Source: Novosphingobium sp. B1 (lineage in GTDB: Bacteria > Pseudomonadota > Alphaproteobacteria > Sphingomonadales > Sphingomonadaceae). From it: a stretch of DNA of 64,000 bases. A program made the translations under genes and the position numbers. The notes beneath the pieces were generated by a model. That model was not told where the DNA came from. It saw nothing but the letters and a program-made list of their open reading frames with translations, and did no database searches. Positions 42,750 to 49,955 of this stretch are shown in pieces (the stretch's first letter is position 1; each line of letters opens with the position of its first letter). The stretch lies in assembly GCF_900176395.1 (NCBI RefSeq), contig NZ_FWXL01000002.1:1-64000 (forward strand). The letters are read 5' to 3'.

Positions 42750-43154
42750 ATGCTCGAACATCAGCTCATCCAGAGCACCGGCTTCCGCAATTTCGGCCCT
42801 GTCGGTGCGCGTGAAGGCTTTGCCATCCGCATCCGCATTCCCAACTATCACGGCACCCGCCTCTCGCAATTGGACGGCTTCGACGTCACAGTCGACGGCG
42901 TTTTCTATGACCATGAGATCAACCGCTTCGGCATCCGCGACGAAGTCTACACCATGGCCGAAATGCGGGAGGAGATTACCGCACGCTGGGGCCTCACCGA
43001 ATGGGGCGAAATCCTCGTCGACAAGCCGGGCGGGCTTGAGCCAGGAGTCCACAAGATCGAGGTCGTCGCCCGCATCCGGTATTCCTACTTCCCGCCTGAC
43101 GTCCACATCTTCCCGATGCACGCCGAACGTTTTGGCACCATCTGCATCGCCTGA
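42750..43154 (+). CDS. C-glycoside deglycosidase beta subunit (DUF6379-like)
   Basis: 134 residues; CCGGAGA precedes the ATG. The all-beta small subunit reads FAIRIRIPNYHGTRLSQLDG, then DVTVDGVFYDHEINRFGIRD, YTMAEMREEITARW, GEILVDKPGGLEPGVHKIEV and RIRYSYFPP. This pattern (TVDG, W before KPGGL, PGxHxxEV) is that of the DgpC/CarC beta subunit, which forms a heteromer with the alpha TIM barrel and completes its active site. It is found next to alpha subunits almost exclusively, which strengthens both calls. Confidence 0.85.
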   Translation: MLEHQLIQSTGFRNFGPVGAREGFAIRIRIPNYHGTRLSQLDGFDVTVDGVFYDHEINRFGIRDEVYTMAEMREEITARWGLTEWGEILVDKPGGLEPGVHKIEVVARIRYSYFPPDVHIFPMHAERFGTICIA

Positions 43155-43223
43155 CGGAGCGCGTCTCCGGCAATCTTAACATCGCGCTATGACCCCATCG
43201 AGAACACGAAGGTTTCAGCACAA

Positions 43224-44048
43224 ATGACGCAGCAGTTTGGCCGAAACGGCGACGACTACATCCTCACGCCAGAGGAGATCGCCCAGTTTCATCGCGATGG
43301 CTACATCACCCTTCGCGGCGTGATGACCGAGGATGAACTTGCCCCGCTCGAGCCCGAATTCGAGCGCTTCATCCGCGGCGAAGTCAGCGGCATGGGCAAG
43401 GATTTCTGCGACATGTCCGGACCCTACGACCGGGAGTTCGAGAACTTCAGCCTCGTCAACGCGGTGCTGCCACGCCATTACGAACCGACGTTGCGCGACA
43501 ACCTTTACGAGAGGCGAGCCGCTTCGATCTCGCGGCAGCTGCTGGGAGAAACGGCTACGCTGGACTATGATCAGTTCCTGGCAAAGAGGCCCGCAAAGCC
43601 CGATGCCGTTTTCACCATGCATCAGGATCTGGGTTACTGGCCAACCGGAACACCCGAGCCGCTCACCGCCACCTGCAGCCTCGCGCTAGACGATGCCGAT
43701 CTGGAAAACGGTTGCCTCAAGGTCGTGCCAGGATCACAGAAGCAGGGCCTGCGTCCCCACCGTCCGCTGTTGGGAGAGGATCGCAGCAATTCTCATATCC
43801 TCAGCGTCGAACTGACCGATGCCGATACTGTGGTCGACCTGCCACTGAAGCGCGGCGACATCACGGTGCATGATGAGTTGATCGTTCACGGTTCGGGTGG
43901 GAATACCTCGCCGGACCGCTGGCGGCGCACCTATATCGTCGCGTTCCGATCAAAGGCCTGCGTAGAGTTCGAGCGTTCGATCGGCTTCACGCACTCCCAC
44001 AACGATACGATCACCTGGGAAACGCACCTCGGCGCGCTCACCGCTTGA
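43224..44048 (+). CDS. Phytanoyl-CoA-dioxygenase (PhyH) family protein
   Basis: 274 residues. Fe(II)/2-oxoglutarate oxygenase with the HxD motif in TMHQDLGYWP, the distal His in DELIVHGSGGNTSPD, and an Arg after it (DRWRRTYIVAF) that would bind 2-oxoglutarate. Such enzymes hydroxylate or O-demethylate small molecules. It lies 70 bp after the beta subunit on the same strand, so it may process the released aglycone; substrate unknown. The convergent hairpin at 44082 marks the end of the operon. Confidence 0.83.
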   Translation: MTQQFGRNGDDYILTPEEIAQFHRDGYITLRGVMTEDELAPLEPEFERFIRGEVSGMGKDFCDMSGPYDREFENFSLVNAVLPRHYEPTLRDNLYERRAASISRQLLGETATLDYDQFLAKRPAKPDAVFTMHQDLGYWPTGTPEPLTATCSLALDDADLENGCLKVVPGSQKQGLRPHRPLLGEDRSNSHILSVELTDADTVVDLPLKRGDITVHDELIVHGSGGNTSPDRWRRTYIVAFRSKACVEFERSIGFTHSHNDTITWETHLGALTA

Positions 44049-44081
44049 ACATGGCCAAGGCGGCTGCCTGAAAGCCATTCG

Positions 44082-44108
44082 ACCGCGCAGGGCCTGCACC
44101 TGCGCGGT
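44082..44108. terminator. Perfect 10-bp hairpin between convergent genes
   Basis: ACCGCGCAGG (44082-44091), 7-nt loop, CCTGCGCGGT (44099-44108), centred in the gap between the PhyH gene and the leftward AhpD-like gene. Likely a bidirectional terminator, though there is no strong U-tract. Confidence 0.65.
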
Positions 44109-44132
44109 CTGATCATTGGCGTCGGCTGACCC

Positions 44133-44660
44133 TTAGATGGCTGGGAAATCGACCTCGGTGCCGGCCACATTATTAATCAGGTTGGTGAAGAAGTTTTCGG
44201 CTACCACTGCCACGATCTCGATGATCTGGCCCTCGCTGAACCCCGCCTCACGGATGGCTGCAAGGTCATCGGCGGTTACCTTGCCTCGCGTTGCAGCAAC
44301 CCTGTGGGCAAAGGCCGTTGCCGCTGCGGCTCTTGGCTCGGCGGAAGTGCCCCGCCGTGCCAGATCCACCTCCTCCCGGCTAAGCTTTGCAAACGTGTAG
44401 CCGGTAAAGGTGTGGGCGGCATCGCAATATTCGCAGCCATTCACTGCCGCCACGGCCAGGGCGATGCGTTCGCGGGTCTTGAGGTCGAGCGCCTTGCCGA
44501 GCCCTTGGTTCAGCGCGGCGTGGGCATTGATCACCGCCGGGCTGTTGGACAGGACGCGGAAAAAGTTTGGAACGCGGCCCAACCTGCCGTTTATTGCCTC
44601 GAGCGTTTCCTGCGATCCGGCGGGCGCCGCTGCCGGTTGGGGAATGTTGATGCGTGACAT
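44133..44660 (-). CDS. AhpD/carboxymuconolactone-decarboxylase-like protein
   Basis: 175 residues. The CxxC-x3-H core is present: NGCEYCDAAHTF (Cys76, Cys79, His83) in the all-helical AhpD fold, with PNFFRVLSNSPAVINA before and EVVAVVAENFFTNLIN-like helices after. Members act as thiol-dependent peroxidase partners or alkylhydroperoxidase-like redox proteins. Third gene of a leftward group with two SDRs, facing a GlxA-type regulator. Confidence 0.85.
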   Translation of the reverse strand: MSRINIPQPAAAPAGSQETLEAINGRLGRVPNFFRVLSNSPAVINAHAALNQGLGKALDLKTRERIALAVAAVNGCEYCDAAHTFTGYTFAKLSREEVDLARRGTSAEPRAAAATAFAHRVAATRGKVTADDLAAIREAGFSEGQIIEIVAVVAENFFTNLINNVAGTEVDFPAI

Positions 44661-44696
44661 AAGATCATTTCCCTTCGATTTTGGGTCGCTCGCCGC

Positions 44697-45461
44697 TCAG
44701 GCGCCGGTCGGAATGGGGTTTTCGACAAGGCTCTGGTTGAAGGCTTCGAACAAGGCGTGCTCGCCTGCGCCGGGATTGTCGCGCATCGCCTTGATGCCTT
44801 CGACGATCACCTCGGGGGCATCGGTTGCCAGCGCCACCAGGGTTTGCTCGATGAAGTCAGGCAGCGGCATCGCGCGCGGATCGCCGCTCTTGTAGATGAG
44901 GTCGGTATCGACCCACGGCGGCGCGATTTCCTGCACCCGCACCCCGGTGTCGCGCAGCTGGAACCGCTGCGACAGCGCGTAGGAATGGAGCGCGGCCTTA
45001 GTGGCGGAGTAGATTGCGTTGCTGGCGATCGGCACATAGGCAAGCACGCTGCTGGTATAGAGCACCGTCGCTTCCGCCTTGGTCTTCAGATGCTCGATCA
45101 GGGCGGAGGTCACCCGAATCGGGCCGAGCAGGTTGGTGGTGATCAGCTCCTGCGCCAGATCGTCATCCACCGGCCCGCTCACATCGTCGAATGGCATGAA
45201 GCCTGCGTTGTTGAACACGACGTTGAGGTCAGGGAAGCGTTCGACCAGTTCGCTGGCCGCGCCTTGGATGCTCTCGAGGCTGGTCACGTCCAGCTGGATC
45301 GAGGCCATGCCCCGATTGGCTGCGGTCACCTCGTCGAGCAGCGCGGTGCGGCGGCCCGAGATGATCACCTGATTGCCAAGCTTGTGCAGCGCCTCGGCCA
45401 AGCCACGGCCGATGCCGCTGGTTCCGCCGGTGATGAAGATGGTGTTGCCGGTGAGTTTCAT
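44697..45461 (-). CDS. SDR oxidoreductase (DltE-like)
   Basis: 254 residues from the ATG at 45461. GGTSGIGRGLAEALHKLG (cofactor motif), NNAGFMPFDD, YTSSVLAYVP (Ser) and YSATKAALHSY (Tyr, Lys). The overall pattern resembles DltE/YvaG-type SDRs often induced with carbonyl stress. It sits 43 bp after the upstream SDR in the same leftward operon. Confidence 0.88.
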   Translation of the reverse strand: MKLTGNTIFITGGTSGIGRGLAEALHKLGNQVIISGRRTALLDEVTAANRGMASIQLDVTSLESIQGAASELVERFPDLNVVFNNAGFMPFDDVSGPVDDDLAQELITTNLLGPIRVTSALIEHLKTKAEATVLYTSSVLAYVPIASNAIYSATKAALHSYALSQRFQLRDTGVRVQEIAPPWVDTDLIYKSGDPRAMPLPDFIEQTLVALATDAPEVIVEGIKAMRDNPGAGEHALFEAFNQSLVENPIPTGA

Positions 45462-45504
45462 GGCGAAGTGTCCTTTGTCTGGGGAGAATGGCAGGAGGGA
45501 GGGA

Positions 45505-46305
45505 TCAGGCTGCGACGTGGAAGCGCGGGGCGGAACGGGTGGCCGAAAGCTGCGGGCCGAGCGCGGCGCGGGCGGCCTCGAAGGCGTTCCACAGTGCGAT
45601 ATCGCGCAGCGCCGGGATCGTGGCTGTCTCACCCTGATCGAGGCCGGCCAGCGCGGCATCGACCATGTCTTCAGCGTCCATCACGATCTCGCTCGGCAGG
45701 TGCTCCACCGGCAAGCCGCCCAGTGCCCAGAAGTCGGTGCGGGTAGCGCCGGGCAGCACGGCTTGAGCGCGGATGCGCTTGTCGGCCAGTTCGTGGTTCA
45801 GCGAGGTGGTGAAGGCCTGAACGAAGGCCTTGGTACCACCATAGACGCCGTTGAGCAGTTCGGGGGCGACTGCCACGATCGAGGCAATGTTGATCACCGT
45901 GCCGCCGCCGCGCGCCACGAAGCCCGGCACCGCGGCATAAGTCAGCCGCATCAGCGCGGTGACGTTGAGCTGCACCATCGCCGCCATCTTCTCGACATCG
46001 CTTTCCAGCAGCGTGGTGTGCGTGCCGACCCCGGCGTTGTTGACCAGCGCGGTCACGCTCGCATCCTCGCGCAGCACCTTCTCGACGCGGGCGAGATCGT
46101 CGGCATTGCCGAGGTCGGCAGACAGCACCTCCACCGTGCGGCCGGTCTTGTCCGAGATCTGCGCGGCGAGCGTCTGCAGCTTGTCTTTGTTGCGGGCAAC
46201 GAGGATGAGGTCATAACCACGGGCGGCAAGGCGATCGGCATAGATTGCGCCAATGCCGGTCGACGCGCCTGTGATCAGAGCGGTTCCCTTGAAATTCGTT
46301 GTCAT
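45505..46305 (-). CDS. SDR oxidoreductase
   Basis: 266 residues from the ATG at 46305, preceded by AAGGACC. GASTGIGAIYADRLAARGYD, NNAGVGTHT, NIASIVAVAPE (Ser) and YGGTKAFVQAF (Tyr, Lys). Classical NADP(H)-type (Arg after the second strand: VARNKDKL). First gene of the operon that faces the GlxA-family regulator across 126 bp holding an ACGTA-N5-TACGT palindrome. Confidence 0.88.
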   Translation of the reverse strand: MTTNFKGTALITGASTGIGAIYADRLAARGYDLILVARNKDKLQTLAAQISDKTGRTVEVLSADLGNADDLARVEKVLREDASVTALVNNAGVGTHTTLLESDVEKMAAMVQLNVTALMRLTYAAVPGFVARGGGTVINIASIVAVAPELLNGVYGGTKAFVQAFTTSLNHELADKRIRAQAVLPGATRTDFWALGGLPVEHLPSEIVMDAEDMVDAALAGLDQGETATIPALRDIALWNAFEAARAALGPQLSATRSAPRFHVAA

Positions 46306-46388
46306 GGTCGTGGTCCTTCCTGATGTCGGGGGGAGCGCCATCGCTCTCGACACGGACCTTATGGACGCGAAGTGCCGTGACTGATATG

Positions 46389-46403
46389 ACGTAGAAAATA
46401 CGT
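46389..46403. promoter_or_regulatory. Inverted repeat ACGTA-GAAAA-TACGT, candidate operator
   Basis: Perfect 5-bp arms in the divergent gap between the SDR operon and the GlxA-type regulator gene, 28 bp upstream of the regulator start. A likely binding site for that regulator, by position only. Confidence 0.5.
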
Positions 46404-46431
46404 TTTTCTGCCATTCCATGTTGGAGGCCAA

Positions 46432-47373
46432 ATGCCACACGTTTCGATGGTTCTGACTCCCGGCTTCCAGTTCCTCGCGCTTGGCGTGCAGGCCGCGTTC
46501 GAACTCGCCAATGCGGTGAAGGATGAGGCCTATTACACCCTGTCGATCGCCTCGGTCGAAGGCGGGCCGGTCACCTCGTCCAGCGGCTTTGCCGTACCCA
46601 CCATCCCCCTCGCCGAAGTCGGCCAGGTAGATACCCTGCTGCTTCTCGCCGGTCTCGTGCCCCCGCCCCCTCAAGACGAGGCAACGCTCGGGACCCTGCG
46701 CACCATGGCGCGAGAATCGCGCCGCGTGGCAGGGCTGTGCACCGGGGCTTTCCTGTTGGGACAAATGGGCTTGCTCGATGGCCGCCGCGCCACCACGCAC
46801 TGGTCCTATGCCCGCCAGATGCGCGAGGACTTCCCAAACGTCCGTGTCGAGGACGATCGCATCTTCATCAACGAAGGCGCGGTGTGGACTTCGGCAGGGC
46901 TGACGGCTGGCCTCGACCTTGCCATTGCCCTGATCGAAAAGGACCTGGGCCGCGACATGGCCGGTGCCATCGCCCGCCGCCTGGTCATGCATCACCGCCG
47001 CGCCGGTGGGCAGTCTCAGCACTCCGAACTGCTCGAACTGGCCCCGAGCAGCGACCGCATCCAGAGGGCGGTGATCTTTGCCAAGGCCCACCTCGCCAAT
47101 CCGTTGACGGTGGAGGAACTGGCCGAAGTCGCCGCGCTATCCCCCCGCCAGTTCGCCCGCGCCTTCCGCGCCGAAACTGGCCAGACCCCGGCCAAGGCGG
47201 TCGAGCAGATGCGCCTGGAGGCCGCGCGGCTGATGATTGAGGAAACCCGCCACCCGATGGACCAGATCGCGCGCGAAGCGGGGTTTGTCGACATCCGCCG
47301 CATGCGCGAGGCGTTTATGCGCCAATACGGTCAACCTCCGCAGACCTTGCGCAGGCTGGCAAGGGCGGCCTAG
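46432..47373 (+). CDS. GlxA-family (DJ-1 + AraC) transcriptional regulator
   Basis: 313 residues. The N-terminal DJ-1/PfpI-like sensor domain (1-190) has GLCTGAFLLGQMGLLDG with Cys103 at the nucleophile position. The C-terminal AraC double helix-turn-helix starts near 215 (IFAKAHLANPLTVEELAEVA, PRQFARAFRAETGQTP, ARLMIEETRHPMDQIA). Such regulators sense small metabolites or reactive species and usually activate the divergent operon, here two SDRs and an AhpD-like protein. Confidence 0.92.
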   Translation: MPHVSMVLTPGFQFLALGVQAAFELANAVKDEAYYTLSIASVEGGPVTSSSGFAVPTIPLAEVGQVDTLLLLAGLVPPPPQDEATLGTLRTMARESRRVAGLCTGAFLLGQMGLLDGRRATTHWSYARQMREDFPNVRVEDDRIFINEGAVWTSAGLTAGLDLAIALIEKDLGRDMAGAIARRLVMHHRRAGGQSQHSELLELAPSSDRIQRAVIFAKAHLANPLTVEELAEVAALSPRQFARAFRAETGQTPAKAVEQMRLEAARLMIEETRHPMDQIAREAGFVDIRRMREAFMRQYGQPPQTLRRLARAA

Positions 47374-47420
47374 GCATAAGACAACCGCAGCGGTGGGCCA
47401 GCCAGGGCGGGAAATCTCGA

Positions 47421-48122
47421 TCAGAACAACAAGATCATGTCGATGAGTCCGCCTGCAACGTTCGCAATATTGTGCCCCACGATCGCTGGCAGGATCGATC
47501 CAGTCTTGAGCCGAACCATGGCGAGGACCACCCCGGCGAATGCAGTGTAGCAGAACAGCCCGAGCAGCCTGAAACCGCTCGCTTCCAGACCATGCAGCGC
47601 CGCAAACGGCACTGCTTGGAGCAATGCAGCCAGACAGATGATAAATGGCGATCTGGGTCGGGAGCCGAAGGCCGCGAGCAAGCATCCGAAAAGGAGTCCG
47701 CGAAAGCCCAGTTCCTCAGCCAATCCCGGCATGGTCGCCTCGTAGACGAAGTATTCGATCCCGTGGCGCTGCGGCTGATCTCCGATGGCAAGGCCCACCA
47801 CAAGCCCGACGACAGCAATCGCCAGACCTGAAAGGATACTCCAACGAACCCAGGATGGCTCAGGCCGCCGCCATGCCAGGATGGATTTCCAGTTCTTCAG
47901 GAACATGGCCAGCACAAGCACGGCAAGTGCGCTCAGGATCTGTTGGCCCCATCCCATGGTCAGGCCAAGTTTCAGCGCGCTTTGCAGCATGCTGCCGCCG
48001 ATTACGCAGGCAAGATAGAACCCAAAGCCGAGAATTGCCCAGACGAGATAGCGCCTGCTCGACTGCACCTGCAACGCCGGATCAGTATTGAACAGCGCCA
48101 TCCCATTCGCAGTCGAGGTCAT
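47421..48122 (-). CDS. CPBP-family intramembrane metalloprotease-like protein
   Basis: 233 residues with about seven hydrophobic segments. The Abi/CPBP motifs are visible: motif 1 in LAEELGFRGLLFG (EExxxR), a His in FAALHGLEASG and a His in IVGHNIAN. In bacteria these proteins are implicated in prenyl-protein-like processing or bacteriocin self-immunity. It converges on the GlxA-type gene and is unlinked to clear partners. Confidence 0.82.
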   Translation of the reverse strand: MTSTANGMALFNTDPALQVQSSRRYLVWAILGFGFYLACVIGGSMLQSALKLGLTMGWGQQILSALAVLVLAMFLKNWKSILAWRRPEPSWVRWSILSGLAIAVVGLVVGLAIGDQPQRHGIEYFVYEATMPGLAEELGFRGLLFGCLLAAFGSRPRSPFIICLAALLQAVPFAALHGLEASGFRLLGLFCYTAFAGVVLAMVRLKTGSILPAIVGHNIANVAGGLIDMILLF

Positions 48123-48224
48123 CCATCGTCCTTCGCACTTATCTTCATGGCGATGGGTATTCGTGCAAGGCGCGGCATTGCAATTGCGCGCAAAGCTTTT
48201 TCAACAGGACGTCGGTATTGGTGC

Positions 48225-48536
48225 TCAGCCGAACTTCTTCGCCAGCACCGCAGCCACCGCCTCAGCGTCTCCCGGTTCGACCGGAGCCTTGTAGATGTTG
48301 ATCATCTTGGCCACCGAATCCTTCCAGAACTGCGCGCCTTTCCCGCGGGGCTGTGTCACGATGTATTCGAGCGAATGGCAGGTGGAGCAGTTGTTCCGCA
48401 CGACCTCGCTTTCGGCATCGGCCAATTCTGCTGGTGTGGTTTCCTCAGGGGCGGTGAACGTCACCGGCTTTGCCGCAAGCGCGGTGGACAGAAGCGCCGC
48501 AGCACTGACGAGAATGATCGGTGCGCGGCGCATCAT
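48225..48536 (-). CDS. SorB-like c-type cytochrome subunit
   Basis: 103 residues. A signal peptide (RAPIILVSAAALLSTALA) is followed by one heme site, CSTCH (Cys50, Cys53, His54), in NNCSTCHSLEYIVTQPRGKG, with Met residues (KMINIY) available as axial ligand. It overlaps the upstream molybdoenzyme gene by four bases (ATGA). The pair matches SorAB-type periplasmic sulfite dehydrogenase, in which this subunit passes electrons to cytochrome c. Confidence 0.85.
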   Translation of the reverse strand: MMRRAPIILVSAAALLSTALAAKPVTFTAPEETTPAELADAESEVVRNNCSTCHSLEYIVTQPRGKGAQFWKDSVAKMINIYKAPVEPGDAEAVAAVLAKKFG

Positions 48537-49747
48537 GCGACCTCCAGCTTGAGCTTTTCTACGACATTGCGCATGTAGCCGGCGGGTTGCCAGCGCTGCT
48601 CAAGCGGCTGCGTCTCGCCATCGGCCGTCATCGCGCGGACCATGATTGCATGACTGCCCCTTTGCAGGTCAACGCCCAGCCGCCACTCCCGGAACGAATA
48701 GCGCCCGAGGTCCTCGCCCAGCCGTGCTTCCTGCCAGGTCTGCCCGCCATCTGCCGAAACAAGGACGCGCGCGATGTTGGAGCCACCGGCAAACGCTATG
48801 CCGCGCAGTTCGACCGGCCGCCCTGCCGCAACCTTTGCGCCATCGGCGTGGCTGGTGACGAACGAGCGCACGTTGAACCGCCCGATCGGCCTGGTCTTTT
48901 CCAGCTTTTGGCCGGGCACCAGGCAATTGCAGTCGTTGTCGGGGATGCGATAGGCGGTTTTCATCCAGTACCCGTCGAACTGGGCATCGACCACGGTGAT
49001 CTCGTTCAGGTGCTTGACCCAGTAGGTGCCATAGTGACCCGGCACGATCAGGCGCAGCGGATAGCCATTGAGGTAGGGCAAGTCCTGCCCGTTCATCTGG
49101 AACGCGACCATGACCTCGCCATCACGGGCGTGGTCGAGGTCGAGCGCCTTGACGAAGTCGGGTATGACGTCGAGCGGCGGATTGTCGAGGCCATTGAACG
49201 TGACCTGCCGCGCGCCTTCGCGCACGCCAGCCCGGTCGAGCAGCGCCTTGAGCGATACCCCGCGCCAACGCGCATTGCCCATGGCGCCGTTGCCAAGCTG
49301 CCCGCCACCAACGCGGGGTTCGACAAAGCCACGGCTGTTGCCCGAACACTGGTTGACCGCAACGATCTCCTGCACTGCAAAGTCGCGCTTGAGAGAGGCC
49401 AGCGAAAGTTCGAGCAGCTTGCCGACATGGCCACCGATCTTCAGACGGAACCTTGCGGGGTCGACGGCATCGGGAAGACCGGACAGGTGATACCGCACGA
49501 AGAAGGCATCGTTAGGCGTGATCAGGCCCTGATTGAACACCTCGAACGGTGTCTCGAGCTGCGGCGGGCGCGTTGTCAGCAGTATCATCTCCCGCTTCTG
49601 CGGAAACTTCACCAGTGGTCGAACGCCATTGGCAAACGGCATCTCCACCGACTTTGCCAAGCCCACCGCCGGCGCTGACGCAAGCGCAAGGCCGGAAGCG
49701 GTCAGGAATTCCCGGCGGCCCCAGTTTCGCACGTCCACTTGGTTCAT
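48533..49747 (-). CDS. Sulfite-oxidase-like molybdopterin enzyme (SorA-like), Tat-exported
   Basis: 404 residues from the ATG at 49747. Twin-arginine signal WGRREFLTASGLALASAPAV. The sulfite-oxidase fold is clear: NQCSGNSRGFVEPRVGG gives the Mo-binding Cys134, then GNARWRGVSLKALLDRAG and NGYPLRLIVPGHYGTYWVKH, plus a C-terminal dimerisation domain (VELRGIAFAGGSNIARVLVS). With the coupled cytochrome it would oxidise sulfite to sulfate in the periplasm. The neighbouring TonB receptor and YezD-like protein suggest sulfite arises from an imported organosulfur compound. Confidence 0.9.
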   Translation of the reverse strand: MNQVDVRNWGRREFLTASGLALASAPAVGLAKSVEMPFANGVRPLVKFPQKREMILLTTRPPQLETPFEVFNQGLITPNDAFFVRYHLSGLPDAVDPARFRLKIGGHVGKLLELSLASLKRDFAVQEIVAVNQCSGNSRGFVEPRVGGGQLGNGAMGNARWRGVSLKALLDRAGVREGARQVTFNGLDNPPLDVIPDFVKALDLDHARDGEVMVAFQMNGQDLPYLNGYPLRLIVPGHYGTYWVKHLNEITVVDAQFDGYWMKTAYRIPDNDCNCLVPGQKLEKTRPIGRFNVRSFVTSHADGAKVAAGRPVELRGIAFAGGSNIARVLVSADGGQTWQEARLGEDLGRYSFREWRLGVDLQRGSHAIMVRAMTADGETQPLEQRWQPAGYMRNVVEKLKLEVA

Positions 49748-49955
49748 CTGTAATCCTGTCAGTGATTCAATTGCGGAAGTAGCCCAGCCAAGTGACGTTT
49801 GCGCACCATCGCCGCACAACGCGAAGACCACTTCGCCGGGTAAGTGGCGCAAAATCAGGTGCCTGCACAAGTCGGGATGCGTTTGATGCCCGATGAAAAT
49901 TGGCCGGTGGATTGCTCCACCGGCCCAAGGTACCGCATGCGCTGCGGATACGATG

